A stretch of 64,000 nucleotides of DNA from Chryseobacterium glaciei (GCF_001648155.1 NZ_CP015199.1:1560501-1624500); one strand, 5' to 3'. Numbered from the stretch's first letter, positions 35,991 through 45,887 are shown. Numbers and translations: made by a program. Notes: a model not told the origin generated them from the sequence alone.

Positions 35991-38900
35991 TTATTTTAGC
36001 TTCATCCGTGGTAAGCCGATCTCGTGTTCCTGCGGATAAGGCAGCCTGTGAGTCATACTTACATCTTCCTTGATCCGTTGATGCGCTTCATACTGTTTGT
36101 CATTATCATAAGCGTATCTTGGATCAGGAATAAACGGCATTTTTTCCATTTTAATGATGGTAATGGTTGGAAAATTAAAATCCACTTCTACCGTGCCAAG
36201 CAACAGGTAACAGCCACCACCTTTAAATGGATATTTTTGAAGGCAATCTGCAAAATGTGCCGTATCAAAGTAACTGCCTTCGGCATCGATCCACGTTCCA
36301 AAGAACATGTCTCCCTTTTTTGTGGGCACATGCTTTCTTGAAATCAGGTAGGCAAGCATCTTAACCTGTTTCTTATGATATACTGCAAGATCCTTTGCCA
36401 TTACCGAGCCTCTATACTTTGTAACCAAAAGATCAAAAGGGCTACAGGACACAGGGAAATCCAAAAGCTCAATTTCATCAAAGGCATCCTCGAAAACGGC
36501 TCTTTTTAGTTCAGGAAATTTGTATTCTTTTATTGGCTCATCAAATAAAGTTTCCATTCTCATTTCGGGCTTAAAATCGTTCAGCAGCATTCTGGCTTCA
36601 AGCAGGAGTTCGTTTTTTTGCTTCCCGGTAAACCTAAAAGCCCCGACAAATATGAGAATCTGCATTGCGGCTATTCCAATGGGAATCCGTTTGATAAAAT
36701 CTCCGAGCGATCTATAATTACCATTTCGGTTCCGTTCCGCTGTAATCAATAAAGCAGTTTTTGTTTCCAGTGCCTGCAGGTGCATAAAGCCCAGATATAC
36801 ATCGTTTCCAGAGAGGCTGGTTTCCCAATCACTTTTATTGACACAAGGGTTTAGAATATTGGCACCCGACATTCTTGCTTCGTGAACATAAACTTCTGTG
36901 CGGTAAAACCCACCGCCGTTATTGATCGCTGCCACCATAAATTCCACAGGGTAGTACACTTTCAGATAAAGACTCTGGTAACTCTCTACAGCATAGGATG
37001 CAGAATGTGCTTTGCAGAAAGAGTATCCTGCAAAAGATTCAATCTGGCGGTACACCTCTGTACTTAAATTTTCGGGATGCCCAAGCTTACTGCAGGATTC
37101 AAAAAAGTGGTCTTTTACTTTTTGCAGTGCTGCAAGCGACCTGCCCTTGCCGCTCATAGCTCTTCGTAAAACATCACCGTCAGTTGCTTGAAGTCCGCCA
37201 AAATGCAGGGCAATTTTTATAACGTCTTCCTGATACACCATAATGCCGTAGGTTTCGCCGAGCTGCTGCTCAAAAACAGGATGGAAATATTCAAATTGAT
37301 CAGGATAGTTGTGCCGGAAAATGTATTCTTTCATCATGCCACTCTGCGCAACACCAGGGCGGATAATTGATGATGCCGCAACCAGCACTTTATAATTATC
37401 ACATTTTAACCTTCGGAGCAAACCGCGCATGGCCGGACTTTCAATATAAAAACAGCCAATGGTTTTGCCCTGGCTCAAAAATTTATTGCACTGATCCTCA
37501 TCTTTGGAAAGATGGTTATCGCGGATATCAACATCAATTCCTTTATTCTTTTTTATAAGTTTAACGGCATCATTGATGGTGCCAATGCCCCGTTGTGAAA
37601 GAATATCGAATTTTTCCAGCCCGATGTCCTCAGCGGTGTGCATGTCAAACTGCACGATCGGAAAACCTTTTGGCGGCATCTCCAATGCCGAGTAATTGGT
37701 AATCGGTTCTTCAGATATCAAAATTCCGCAAGCGTGCATACTCCTTTGGTTCGGAAACTTTTCAAGCATTTTGCCATATTTATAGACCTGCCTGACAACA
37801 GAATTTTTGTCGTGCTTTTCTTCCGGCTGTTTGGCCAGTACATCCAATTCCTCCTTCGGCAAACCGAATACCTTTCCGACCTCTCTAAATATTGACCTGT
37901 ACTTGAATTCTACATTAGTACCGCAAAAAGCAACGTGTTCTTTACCATATTTTTTAAAAATATATTCAAGTATAGTATCACGGTCCTGCCAGCTCCAATC
38001 AATATCAAAATCGGGCGGTGTTTTCCTGTTCAGGTTTAAAAACCGTTCAAAATAAAGATCCAATTCTATAGGGCAGATATTGGTAATACCCAAACAATAA
38101 CTGATGATGCTGTTAGCCCCACTACCCCGTCCGATATGCATAAACCCCATTGAATTACTGTATTGAACAATATCCCATGTGATCAGGAAATAGCCGCAGA
38201 AATTGAGTTCGTCAATGACCTTTAGTTCTTTCTCTACCCTTTTTTTAGCTACCTCATCCCCTGTTCCATATCTTTCTGCAAGCCCTTCATACGCTAAATG
38301 GGTGATGAGTTTCAGATCCCCTTCTTTACTACCTGTATAGTATTTTTTATTTCTTGGAGTGGAAAACTCAAATTCAAAACTACATTGCTCAAGTACATTT
38401 TGAGTATTCAGAATAATCTGTGGATATTGCTGATATGGGTTCAGTAATTCATGTAGCGGTTTTAGAACTTCATCTTTTTTACAACATTCATGAGCTTTGA
38501 GTTTAGTGCCTAAAGTATTGAGCGCAATGCCTCTGAGTACTCGGTGCAGATTATATTCCCTTTTCGTTTTAAAAGTCACCGGCTGTAAAACCACCATTTT
38601 AGGAATGAGTCTTTTCCATTCCGCGCGGTATAAGAGATTCAGCTGATCTGACCGGATTCCAATGTATTCGTTCTCTAAAAAGGTTTCGGGTATATTTTCA
38701 ATTGGATAAATGGTGATTACTTTTTTAAAAACAGGATTGGTTTGGGGTAGTGGAATATTATCACAGTTAAAAGCGGTCAGCATCCGGTTGATCTCCCCTA
38801 TTCCACTCGCGTCTTTAGCCAATGTTATATACAGCAGTTCATTATCCTGTCTGATTTCTACACCAACAACCGGTTTTATATTCCCCTCTTTACATAATTT

Positions 38901-39044
38901 ATAAAACTCATACATAGCGGTGACTGTATTAATATCGGTCAGGCACAGCGTTTCCAACCCCAATTCCGATGCAGACCGGACGAGCGCTTCGACGGAAAGT
39001 GTTCCGTAGCGCAGGCTGTGGTAGGTATGGCAATTGAGGTACAT
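35991..39044 (-). CDS. DnaE-type DNA polymerase III alpha subunit, mobile-element copy
   Basis: 1017 residues, shorter than replicative DnaE (about 1150) and nearer the DnaE2/error-prone size. PHP domain at 1-200 (YLNCHTYHSLRYGTLS, LCLTDINTVTAMYEFY), polymerase palm with GRGSGANSIISYCLGI and PPDFDIDWSWQDRD (two catalytic Asp), fingers with RSMHACGILIS and YSFCKAHSASYAVESY, helix-hairpin-helix, and OB fold near 890-960. It starts 8 bp after DinB on the same strand. The pair forms a translesion unit comparable to DnaE2/ImuB mutasomes. A PHP metal-site check was not possible. Confidence 0.92.
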   Translation of the reverse strand: MYLNCHTYHSLRYGTLSVEALVRSASELGLETLCLTDINTVTAMYEFYKLCKEGNIKPVVGVEIRQDNELLYITLAKDASGIGEINRMLTAFNCDNIPLPQTNPVFKKVITIYPIENIPETFLENEYIGIRSDQLNLLYRAEWKRLIPKMVVLQPVTFKTKREYNLHRVLRGIALNTLGTKLKAHECCKKDEVLKPLHELLNPYQQYPQIILNTQNVLEQCSFEFEFSTPRNKKYYTGSKEGDLKLITHLAYEGLAERYGTGDEVAKKRVEKELKVIDELNFCGYFLITWDIVQYSNSMGFMHIGRGSGANSIISYCLGITNICPIELDLYFERFLNLNRKTPPDFDIDWSWQDRDTILEYIFKKYGKEHVAFCGTNVEFKYRSIFREVGKVFGLPKEELDVLAKQPEEKHDKNSVVRQVYKYGKMLEKFPNQRSMHACGILISEEPITNYSALEMPPKGFPIVQFDMHTAEDIGLEKFDILSQRGIGTINDAVKLIKKNKGIDVDIRDNHLSKDEDQCNKFLSQGKTIGCFYIESPAMRGLLRRLKCDNYKVLVAASSIIRPGVAQSGMMKEYIFRHNYPDQFEYFHPVFEQQLGETYGIMVYQEDVIKIALHFGGLQATDGDVLRRAMSGKGRSLAALQKVKDHFFESCSKLGHPENLSTEVYRQIESFAGYSFCKAHSASYAVESYQSLYLKVYYPVEFMVAAINNGGGFYRTEVYVHEARMSGANILNPCVNKSDWETSLSGNDVYLGFMHLQALETKTALLITAERNRNGNYRSLGDFIKRIPIGIAAMQILIFVGAFRFTGKQKNELLLEARMLLNDFKPEMRMETLFDEPIKEYKFPELKRAVFEDAFDEIELLDFPVSCSPFDLLVTKYRGSVMAKDLAVYHKKQVKMLAYLISRKHVPTKKGDMFFGTWIDAEGSYFDTAHFADCLQKYPFKGGGCYLLLGTVEVDFNFPTITIIKMEKMPFIPDPRYAYDNDKQYEAHQRIKEDVSMTHRLPYPQEHEIGLPRMKLK

Positions 39045-39052
39045 TGTAATTA

Positions 39053-40210
39053 TTATTTAGGACTGCTTTGAAAATTAAACCCGGAAGCACGTCCAACGGC
39101 ATTTTTCCCGAACCTTGCTTTGATGTAATCCATCGATTGATAGAGGTTCATTATGTCCTGGGTATCTTCAAAAATATTCATCTGGTATTCACCATGCACC
39201 AATCCTGTCAGTTTTAAGCCGACCAACCGTATCCGCATCCTGCGGCTATAAATTTTGTCGAAAAGTTCCAGAGCATATTTGCAGATGGTATGGTCAGCCG
39301 AAGTATAGCTTACACGGCATTGTTTGGTCTCGGTATCGAAATTGGAGTACCGGATCTTAACTACTATGGTAGATGTCAGCCATTTTTCTGCTCTAAGCTG
39401 ATTGGCAAGGTGTTCGGCCATTCCCGTAATCAAAGACTTTATTCCGGTAATGTCAATCGAATCCTGGGAAAAAGTATGTTCCGACGATATAGATTTTCGT
39501 TCCGAGTAGGGAATAATCGGGGTATCGTCAATCCCGTTTGCTTTCCTCCAAAGCTCCTGTCCGTTCTTTCCCAGTATTTTTTGCAGAACGTCTTTCGGCA
39601 TTTCTGAAAGCGTGTGAATAGTCCTGATGCCTATTCGGGACAGCAATTTATAGGTTTCCGCACCGACCATTGGAATTTTCCGTACTGACAATGGGTTTAA
39701 AAAAGGTCTGATCATGGCTTGCTTTATCTCCATGTGCCCATCGGGCTTCGCTTCCCCTGTACCGATCTTGGAAACCGTTTTATTATTGGAAAGTGCAAAA
39801 CTGATCGGAAGCCCTGTCTCTTTAGTAACAGATGAAGCAATTTCCTGTGTCCACTGATAACAGCCGAAAAACTTATCCATTCCCGAAAGATCAAGGTAAA
39901 ATTCATCAATGCTCGCTTTTTCCATAAGAGGAACTTTCTCTTCGATGATCTCCGTAACCTCATGCGACATTTTAGAATACAGATCCATATCACCACGAAT
40001 TACTTTAGCGTCAGGGCAGAGTTTGAGTGCCATTTTAATAGGCATCGCAGACCGTACTCCAAAGCGACGGCTTTCATAAGAACAGGATGCAACAACTCCA
40101 CGATCACCACCTCCAATGATAATCGGTATACCATTTAGCTTAGAATTATTCTTCCTTTCACACGAAACAAAAAAGGTATCCAAATCCATATGCACAATTG
40201 CTCTTTCCAT
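39053..40210 (-). CDS. dinB: Y-family DNA polymerase IV
   Basis: 385 residues. Catalytic residues in VHMDLDTFFVSCER (Asp near 8-10) and KASIDEFYLDLSGMDKFF (Asp-Glu near 103-105), the YESRRFGVRSAMP nucleotide-binding block, GLPISFALSNNKTVSKIGT, HhH region and little-finger domain with RLVGLKLTGLV. Full length compared with E. coli DinB (351). It copies damaged templates with low fidelity. Its promoter is inside the palindromic region shared with the S24 repressor, so it should be induced by damage or conjugation. Confidence 0.95.
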   Translation of the reverse strand: MERAIVHMDLDTFFVSCERKNNSKLNGIPIIIGGGDRGVVASCSYESRRFGVRSAMPIKMALKLCPDAKVIRGDMDLYSKMSHEVTEIIEEKVPLMEKASIDEFYLDLSGMDKFFGCYQWTQEIASSVTKETGLPISFALSNNKTVSKIGTGEAKPDGHMEIKQAMIRPFLNPLSVRKIPMVGAETYKLLSRIGIRTIHTLSEMPKDVLQKILGKNGQELWRKANGIDDTPIIPYSERKSISSEHTFSQDSIDITGIKSLITGMAEHLANQLRAEKWLTSTIVVKIRYSNFDTETKQCRVSYTSADHTICKYALELFDKIYSRRMRIRLVGLKLTGLVHGEYQMNIFEDTQDIMNLYQSMDYIKARFGKNAVGRASGFNFQSSPK

Positions 40211-40225
40211 GTCACTTCATTTTAC

Positions 40226-40272
40226 GCAACAAAATTGCTAATATATTTAGCAAAATGATTTAACTTTGTTGC
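40226..40272. promoter_or_regulatory. Nested palindromic operator between dinB and the S24 regulator
   Basis: TTGCTAA-tatat-TTAGCAA (40235-40253) is a perfect inner palindrome; GCAACAAA (40226-40233) and TTTGTTGC (40265-40272) are a perfect outer pair around it. The element overlaps the promoter of the regulator and lies 16 bp from the dinB start, so it can repress both directions. Confidence 0.75.
40261..40268 (+). promoter_or_regulatory. -7 box of the S24 regulator
   Basis: TAACTTTG matches TAnnTTTG exactly, 19 bp before the ATG at 40287, with TTG at 40235 as a possible -33. It overlaps the right arm of the operator. Confidence 0.55.
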
Positions 40273-40286
40273 TCATATTTATAGCA

Positions 40287-41051
40287 ATGTCAATTTTATC
40301 AGAAAACTTACGGCATCTCAGAGCACAGACTAAACTTTCCCAACAGAAGGTTGCAGATGCTATTTTAATTTCAAGGGGTGCTTATGAGAAATATGAAAGT
40401 GACCATGCACAACCGCCAAATGACACACTTGTCAGAATATCCAGATATTTTCAGGTGAGTATCGACCTCTTATTAACAGTGGATCTTAAAAAATATCCTT
40501 TGGATGGACTGATGAAACTGGCCGAGAACCGAATCCTGCTTCCTATTGCCGTCGACAGCACAGGGGAAAATAAAATCGAAATTGTGCCATTTAAAACTCA
40601 AATGGGATATGTCAACGGCTATAGTGATCCTGAATATATAGAAGCGCTCCAGCATATTTCTCTACCTTTTTTAAGAAATGGGAAATACAGGGCATTTCCG
40701 GCAGAAGGAGATTCAATGCCACCCTTTAAGGACGGAACTCTTATTGTCGGAAAATATGTAGAAAAAATACAGGAGATGAAGGTTGGCAAAACCTACCTAA
40801 TCGTTACTCGTGGCGGGCTTGTATACAAAAGGCTGGCGGGCATTGAAGAAAATTCAATCCGGGTTCAATCAGATAATTCCTTTTTTGAGCCGTATGAAAT
40901 TCCACTGCATGAACTGCTAGAAGCATGGGAATATGAATGCAGCATCTTACGGGACTATGAGATTTTGGACTTTGCCAATAACGATGTTAAAGGAATGTTC
41001 TTATCCCTCAAACAGGACATAAATCGACTGGAAAAGCATTTGATACAATAA
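40287..41051 (+). CDS. HTH/S24 LexA-like repressor
   Basis: 254 residues from the ATG at 40287 (MSILSENLRHLRAQ); an earlier frame start at 40266 lies inside the operator. XRE helix-turn-helix (1-65) and C-terminal S24/LexA-like domain with EGDSMPPFKDGTLIV (nucleophile Ser) and VTRGGLVYKRLAG (Lys). The region before it, QMGYVNGYSDPEYI, is where LexA relatives carry an Ala-Gly cleavage site; here the residues are Met-Gly. Divergent from dinB-dnaE, it is the evident regulator of that pair. A short coiled coil ends the protein. Confidence 0.9.
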   Translation: MSILSENLRHLRAQTKLSQQKVADAILISRGAYEKYESDHAQPPNDTLVRISRYFQVSIDLLLTVDLKKYPLDGLMKLAENRILLPIAVDSTGENKIEIVPFKTQMGYVNGYSDPEYIEALQHISLPFLRNGKYRAFPAEGDSMPPFKDGTLIVGKYVEKIQEMKVGKTYLIVTRGGLVYKRLAGIEENSIRVQSDNSFFEPYEIPLHELLEAWEYECSILRDYEILDFANNDVKGMFLSLKQDINRLEKHLIQ

Positions 41052-41102
41052 ATATTTCTTTAGATCTCTGAGAGACTTGGCTGAATTCGTATCAAAAAAA
41101 AT

Positions 41103-41110
41103 TAAATTTG
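41103..41110 (+). promoter_or_regulatory. -7 box of the cassette B sigma gene
   Basis: TAAATTTG matches TAnnTTTG, 20 bp before the GTG start at 41130; TTG at 41077 could be the -33. Confidence 0.5.
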
Positions 41111-41129
41111 TACAACTAAAAACCATTAT

Positions 41130-41657
41130 GTGAAACTGTCGGGCCGACATATCAACAAGGAAAAAGGTTCTTATGAAAACCTTGTTCACCAATACAACCA
41201 TCAGGCGTTTTCCTTTATTTCTAAAAAAATACAGAATGAAGAAGATGCACTCGATGTGTTACAAAATGTCTTTATGCACCTTTGGATATGCAAGAAAAGC
41301 CTGGACAGTACAAATACTGCAAACATTATCTTTACCATATGCAAGGATAAAATAGCTGAATACTACAGAACTTCCAAAAAGCAGCCTCTTCGTGAAAACA
41401 TATCTTCTGATCCTGCAGATACTTCTTTTGACGATCTAAGGTCAGCTGAAAATAAAGACCGCCTGCTTACCGAACTTGAACAAAGTATTGTGCTTATACT
41501 CCCTCCTTTACGCAGGAAAATATTTAAAATGCATAAACTCGAAGGTATTACGCAGGAAAAGATTGCCCTTGAATTGAATATTCCTAAAAGTACGGTCAAA
41601 TATCACATCTTCGAGGCAATGTCTTTTCTCAAAAACTACCACAAAACTGTTAATTAA
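41130..41657 (+). CDS. ECF RNA polymerase sigma factor, cassette B
   Basis: 175 residues from a GTG start at 41130; the ATG two bases upstream is followed at once by TGA. Region 2: YENLVHQYNHQAFSFISKK, EDALDVLQNVFMHLWICKK. Region 4: LPPLRRKIFKMHKLEGITQEK and NIPKSTVKYHIFEAMSFLK. FecI-type sigma factor, partner of the FecR 90 bp downstream. The stretch 41658-41747 between them is AT-rich without features. Confidence 0.93.
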   Translation: MKLSGRHINKEKGSYENLVHQYNHQAFSFISKKIQNEEDALDVLQNVFMHLWICKKSLDSTNTANIIFTICKDKIAEYYRTSKKQPLRENISSDPADTSFDDLRSAENKDRLLTELEQSIVLILPPLRRKIFKMHKLEGITQEKIALELNIPKSTVKYHIFEAMSFLKNYHKTVN

Positions 41658-41747
41658 AGTTAAACTATATTAAAAACAGTTAAATTTTACTAAAAATCAC
41701 TATCCTTTTCTCTATTTCTTCAGAGTATATAATATAGCCCTGACATA

Positions 41748-42638
41748 ATGGAAGAAAAAGAAAACCAATTGCCGCGTTTTGACCCCCAAGAAGATAGAGA
41801 GATCTGGGAAGATATACTCAATAACCCTGTTAAATCGCTTACGCCCGAAAAAGAAAACCATTTCTTTGAAAATTTGTATCGTCAAATAGATACGTACGAA
41901 CGAAAAAAGAAACTGAGGAGAGTAAGAATATACAGTACTGTTGCTGCAACAATTATATTGGCTATTGTCGGTTTAATTGGTTATAACAACTTTTTTAAAC
42001 CTGACGTTTACATCGCCGGGTCACAAAATTCTGAAATTAAACTTTCCGATGGCACTGTTGTAATCCTTTCACAAGGAGGTAAACTGACCGTTGAAAAATC
42101 ATTTCCAGCCGATACCAGAGATGTTTTCCTGGAAGGTAATGCAGTATTTCATGTAGCAAAATCCAAGAAACATCCATTTATTGTTCATGGAAAAGGGTAT
42201 GAAACAAAAGTACTTGGAACTGTTTTTAAGGTTTCGCAAACTGGCACTACTTTCAATGTTGATCTGTTTGAGGGAAAAGTATTGGTCTATCGGAAAGGGC
42301 ATTCCAAAGAACCTTTTGTATTGAAACCTCAACAAACATTCAGCAATTTGGGGATTCCCCAAGTCGCTTCTGTTACCCAAACAGTGGACAACAATTCTGC
42401 ATCCACAAAAGCTAAATCCGCAGCCTTTATATTCGATAAATGCCCGATCAGTGATGCTGTTAAGGTTATAGAGAAAACCTATGGGATAACAGTACACTAT
42501 CCCGATGATCTGGAAAATGCTAAACTTACCTTAAGCCTTCCCAATGCTACTGCTCAAGCATTTATACAATCACTTGCAATACAGTTTAATCTAAATATAA
42601 AACAACAAAATGATTCAATTTTTGAATTGGAAAAATAG
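41748..42638 (+). CDS. FecR-family anti-sigma factor, cassette B
   Basis: 296 residues. Cytoplasmic N-terminus (1-62), membrane helix (about 64-83, VAATIILAIVGLIGYNNFF), FecR domain (SEIKLSDGTVVILSQGGKL, VFLEGNAVFHVAKSKKHPF, KVLGTVFKVSQ), and a short C-terminal DUF4974-like part (IFDKCPISDAVKVIEKTYG). It is 100 residues shorter than the cassette A FecR because the N-terminal and linker parts are reduced. It controls the sigma factor upstream. Confidence 0.94.
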   Translation: MEEKENQLPRFDPQEDREIWEDILNNPVKSLTPEKENHFFENLYRQIDTYERKKKLRRVRIYSTVAATIILAIVGLIGYNNFFKPDVYIAGSQNSEIKLSDGTVVILSQGGKLTVEKSFPADTRDVFLEGNAVFHVAKSKKHPFIVHGKGYETKVLGTVFKVSQTGTTFNVDLFEGKVLVYRKGHSKEPFVLKPQQTFSNLGIPQVASVTQTVDNNSASTKAKSAAFIFDKCPISDAVKVIEKTYGITVHYPDDLENAKLTLSLPNATAQAFIQSLAIQFNLNIKQQNDSIFELEK

Positions 42639-42642
42639 GTTA

Positions 42643-42724
42643 TGGTGTCTTATGACACCAGCCATGATTCCTGATCGATAGGGAAAGTTTGTACAAAACG
42701 ACCGACGGGTGCGACCGTCGGTCA
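42643..42724 (+). terminator. Two hairpins between FecR and SusC genes, cassette B
   Basis: TGGTGTC-ttat-GACACCA (42643-42660), starting 5 bp after the fecR-like stop, and GACCGACGG-gtgcga-CCGTCGGTC (42701-42724). No T-run follows. Cassette A has a hairpin at the same position, so attenuation of sigma/FecR read-through into SusC is likely a shared design. Confidence 0.6.
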
Positions 42725-42783
42725 CGTACTAAACTAATAACAAAATCTTCACTGAGTTACTAATTTTAATACAATGCAAAAAT

Positions 42784-45700
42784 ATGAAATTTATTTGCAC
42801 TGCTGTTATATTCCTGTTAATTGGAATTACGCTCATCTGCGGGCAGCAACAGAACCTTTCTAAAATGAAGGTTAATTATCTGGCGGGAAAAATTCCTGCC
42901 ACAGAAGCAATTGAAAGTTTTCTCGCAGAAAACAAGATCAAATCCTTTGCTTATTCTCCTGATGAACTAGGAAAACACCGGATTCAAGGGGTGAAATGTA
43001 GCAATGAAAGCGTACTGGGCTGCGCGAATAAGATACTAAAAGGTTTATCCTTTGAGGCACTTATCTTTAATAATGCCATTATTATCCGGCAGAAAATCAA
43101 GAAAGTATCTGCTGTTTCAGATATTGATGAAAGTACTCCCCTGTTGGCTACACAACAGAGGAAAGATACCATTGACCTTTCTAACAGGGAAACCAAGATC
43201 GAGGAAGTTATACTGAATGCAGGATACTATGCCGTAAAAGATAAAGAACGCACAGGAAGTATTGCCAAAGTGACCGCGAAAGATATCGAAAACCAACCCG
43301 TTAGCAATGTGCTCTCAACCTTACAGGGACGTATGGCAGGCGTAAGTATTACCCAGAATGGTGGTACCCCGGGAGGTGGGTACCAGGTGCAAATACGTGG
43401 GAGAAACAGTTTAAGAACAATTTCCAACAGCGGAATAGATGGAAACCAACCTTTATACGTAGTTGATGGTGTTCCCTTTGGAACTGAAATTTCTTCTCTT
43501 TATTCAGGAACAGCGATCCCAAATGGGAGTATCAATCCCCTGAACAGTATCAGCCCAAATGACATCGAAAGCATTGAAGTGCTCAAAGATGCCGATGCAA
43601 CCGCAATCTATGGCTCGCGTGGCGCAAATGGCGTTATCCTCGTAACCACCAAAAAAGGAAAATCAGGAGTGCTAAGATTAAATTTTAATACAACTTATAG
43701 CTTAAGCCAATCCATGTCCAACCTTGAAATGATGGATACCGAGCAATATCTTGCTATGAGAAGACAGGCTTTTGCCAATGCTGGTATTAATGTTTATCCA
43801 GCCACTGCTTACGACCTAAATGGTACCTGGGATCAAAACCGTGATACACATTGGGCGAAGACACTTATCGGAAATATAGCAACCTCATCTAATTCCACAC
43901 TTTCATTAAGCGGAGGAAGTGAGACTACTACTTTTTTGTTGAGTCTCGCCCATAATGAGCAGGCCACTGTGTTCGGAAAAGACTTTAAATATAAAACCAA
44001 TAATATTTCAAACAATATAGCCCACCGTTCCAAGGATGAGCGTTTCCAGTTAAATATTTCAAATATGTTTTCCATGCAGGAGAACAACATGGTGAATTCA
44101 GACATTACCAGAAACTCATATTTATTGCCGCCAAACGCACCCGCGCTTTATAACGAAGACGGAAGTCTAAATTGGGAGAACAATACGTTTGATAATCCTG
44201 TAGCAGCCTATGAGGCGACCTACTCCAACGAAAATATACAATTCTTGAACAACTTAAATGCACAATTCAAGATATCTAAGGATTTTAGACTCAAACTAAA
44301 TACCGGAATTAACTACCAAGCTTTTGAAGAATGGTCTCTTCGCCCCCATACGACAATGAACCCATCCACAGGCGCAACTTCTGCTTTTTCTCAGGCCTAT
44401 AAATATAATCAGAACCGTTTTTCATTTATTATAGAACCGCAGTTAAACTGGCATTTTGTAAAAGGAAACCATGAGTTTGATCTACTTGTGGGCGGTACCT
44501 TTCAGAATGAAGACAATAGACAGGGTTCAATGAGGGGTACTGGTTTTGAGAGCAATGTATTCATACAGAACATTGCGGCTGCCCAAACAAAAACGATCAA
44601 TGATCAGATAAATACGGAATATAGATATGCAGCGGTTTTTGGAAGATTGAACTATCAGTTTGCAAAAAAGTTTATCCTTAATATTACCGGACGTAGAGAT
44701 GGCAGTAGCCGCTTCGGAACAAATAAAAAGTTTGCCAACTTTGGTGCCATAGGCGGAGCATGGCTATTCTCTAAAGAAAGTTTTGTAGAAAATGTAAAGT
44801 GGCTTAGCTTTGGTAAACTTAGGGGAAGTTTTGGTACAGCAGGAAGTGATAATATTGGGGATTACCAATATCTGGACACTTATACGGTTTCAAGCTTTAT
44901 TTACAACGGTGTTACCGGATTAACTCCCTCTCGCCTGTATAACCCAGACTATAGTTGGGAGAAAACAACCAAGCTGGAAGCTGCATTGGAATTGGCATTT
45001 TTCAAAAACAGAATAAATCTGACCGCAGCGTGGTACCAAAACCGCTCATCAAATCAATTGGTGGGTTATCAATTACCCTCCATTACAGGTTTTTCCTCGG
45101 TTTTAGCCAATCTCAATGCTACTGTACAGAATACGGGATGGGAACTAGAGATCAGCGGCCGTCCTTTCAGATCAGGTGAATTTCAATGGGAAACAGGAGT
45201 GAATATCAGCTTCCCTCGCAATAAACTAATTTCTTTCCCGGGTCTCGAAGGCTCAACTTATGCCAATAGTTATGTAATAGGGCAACCGACCTCTATCATA
45301 AAGCTTTATCATCTGGAGGGGATCAATCCACAAACAGGTCAATATAATTTTAAGGATTTTAATGGAGATGGTAAAATCACTTCGGCAGATGACCGTCAAG
45401 CGATTGAAAACATCGGTATAGACTATTTTGGCGGATGGTATAATAATTTAAAATACAAAAACTGGGACGTCTCTTTTCTTTTTCAGTTCGTCAAACAAAG
45501 AAATAGGAATTACAATTATATCCTGCCATCACCAGGTCTGATGACCAACCTTCCCGTTGAAGTGCTAAATGTATGGTCTGCCCAAAATCCAAATGGATTG
45601 TATATGCCTTATAAGTCTACGGCAAATCCATCACACTCCTTATTTCAGAACAGTACTGCTTCCGTTTCAGATGCCTCTTTTATCCGACTCAAAAATTTAC

Positions 45701-45876
45701 AGGTTGGATACCGCATTCCGATCAAAAATAGTATGTTCCGAGAGGTGAAGGTTTATTTTCAGGGACAAAATATTTTAACGTGGACTAAATATTTTGGGCT
45801 TGATCCCGAATTTGCGGCAATGGGCTTCTTACCTCCACTGCGAACATATGCCTTTGGCGCACAGTTTAACTTATAA
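42784..45876 (+). CDS. SusC/RagA-type TonB-dependent transporter, cassette B
   Basis: 1030 residues. Signal peptide (1-20), a degenerate STN-type domain (about 25-105, IPATEAIESFLAENKIKSF), no carboxypeptidase-D-like domain, then plug (SNVLSTLQGRMAGVSITQNGG, VQIRGRNSL, DADATAIYGSRGANGVILVTTKKGK) and barrel ending AFGAQFNL. Barrel segments closely match cassette A SusC (KTTKLEAALELAFFKNR, LPSITGFSSVLANLNA, VQNTGWELEISG), so the two are paralogues. It starts a SusC-SusD-peptidase operon. Substrate likely of the same kind as for cassette A. Confidence 0.95.
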   Translation: MKFICTAVIFLLIGITLICGQQQNLSKMKVNYLAGKIPATEAIESFLAENKIKSFAYSPDELGKHRIQGVKCSNESVLGCANKILKGLSFEALIFNNAIIIRQKIKKVSAVSDIDESTPLLATQQRKDTIDLSNRETKIEEVILNAGYYAVKDKERTGSIAKVTAKDIENQPVSNVLSTLQGRMAGVSITQNGGTPGGGYQVQIRGRNSLRTISNSGIDGNQPLYVVDGVPFGTEISSLYSGTAIPNGSINPLNSISPNDIESIEVLKDADATAIYGSRGANGVILVTTKKGKSGVLRLNFNTTYSLSQSMSNLEMMDTEQYLAMRRQAFANAGINVYPATAYDLNGTWDQNRDTHWAKTLIGNIATSSNSTLSLSGGSETTTFLLSLAHNEQATVFGKDFKYKTNNISNNIAHRSKDERFQLNISNMFSMQENNMVNSDITRNSYLLPPNAPALYNEDGSLNWENNTFDNPVAAYEATYSNENIQFLNNLNAQFKISKDFRLKLNTGINYQAFEEWSLRPHTTMNPSTGATSAFSQAYKYNQNRFSFIIEPQLNWHFVKGNHEFDLLVGGTFQNEDNRQGSMRGTGFESNVFIQNIAAAQTKTINDQINTEYRYAAVFGRLNYQFAKKFILNITGRRDGSSRFGTNKKFANFGAIGGAWLFSKESFVENVKWLSFGKLRGSFGTAGSDNIGDYQYLDTYTVSSFIYNGVTGLTPSRLYNPDYSWEKTTKLEAALELAFFKNRINLTAAWYQNRSSNQLVGYQLPSITGFSSVLANLNATVQNTGWELEISGRPFRSGEFQWETGVNISFPRNKLISFPGLEGSTYANSYVIGQPTSIIKLYHLEGINPQTGQYNFKDFNGDGKITSADDRQAIENIGIDYFGGWYNNLKYKNWDVSFLFQFVKQRNRNYNYILPSPGLMTNLPVEVLNVWSAQNPNGLYMPYKSTANPSHSLFQNSTASVSDASFIRLKNLQVGYRIPIKNSMFREVKVYFQGQNILTWTKYFGLDPEFAAMGFLPPLRTYAFGAQFNL

Positions 45877-45887
45877 TTTATTTCAAA

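Noticed and set aside
36024..38904. Many plus-strand ORFs of 60-105 codons
   Set aside because: They are antisense shadows of the DnaE polymerase gene, which is intact and has all family motifs.
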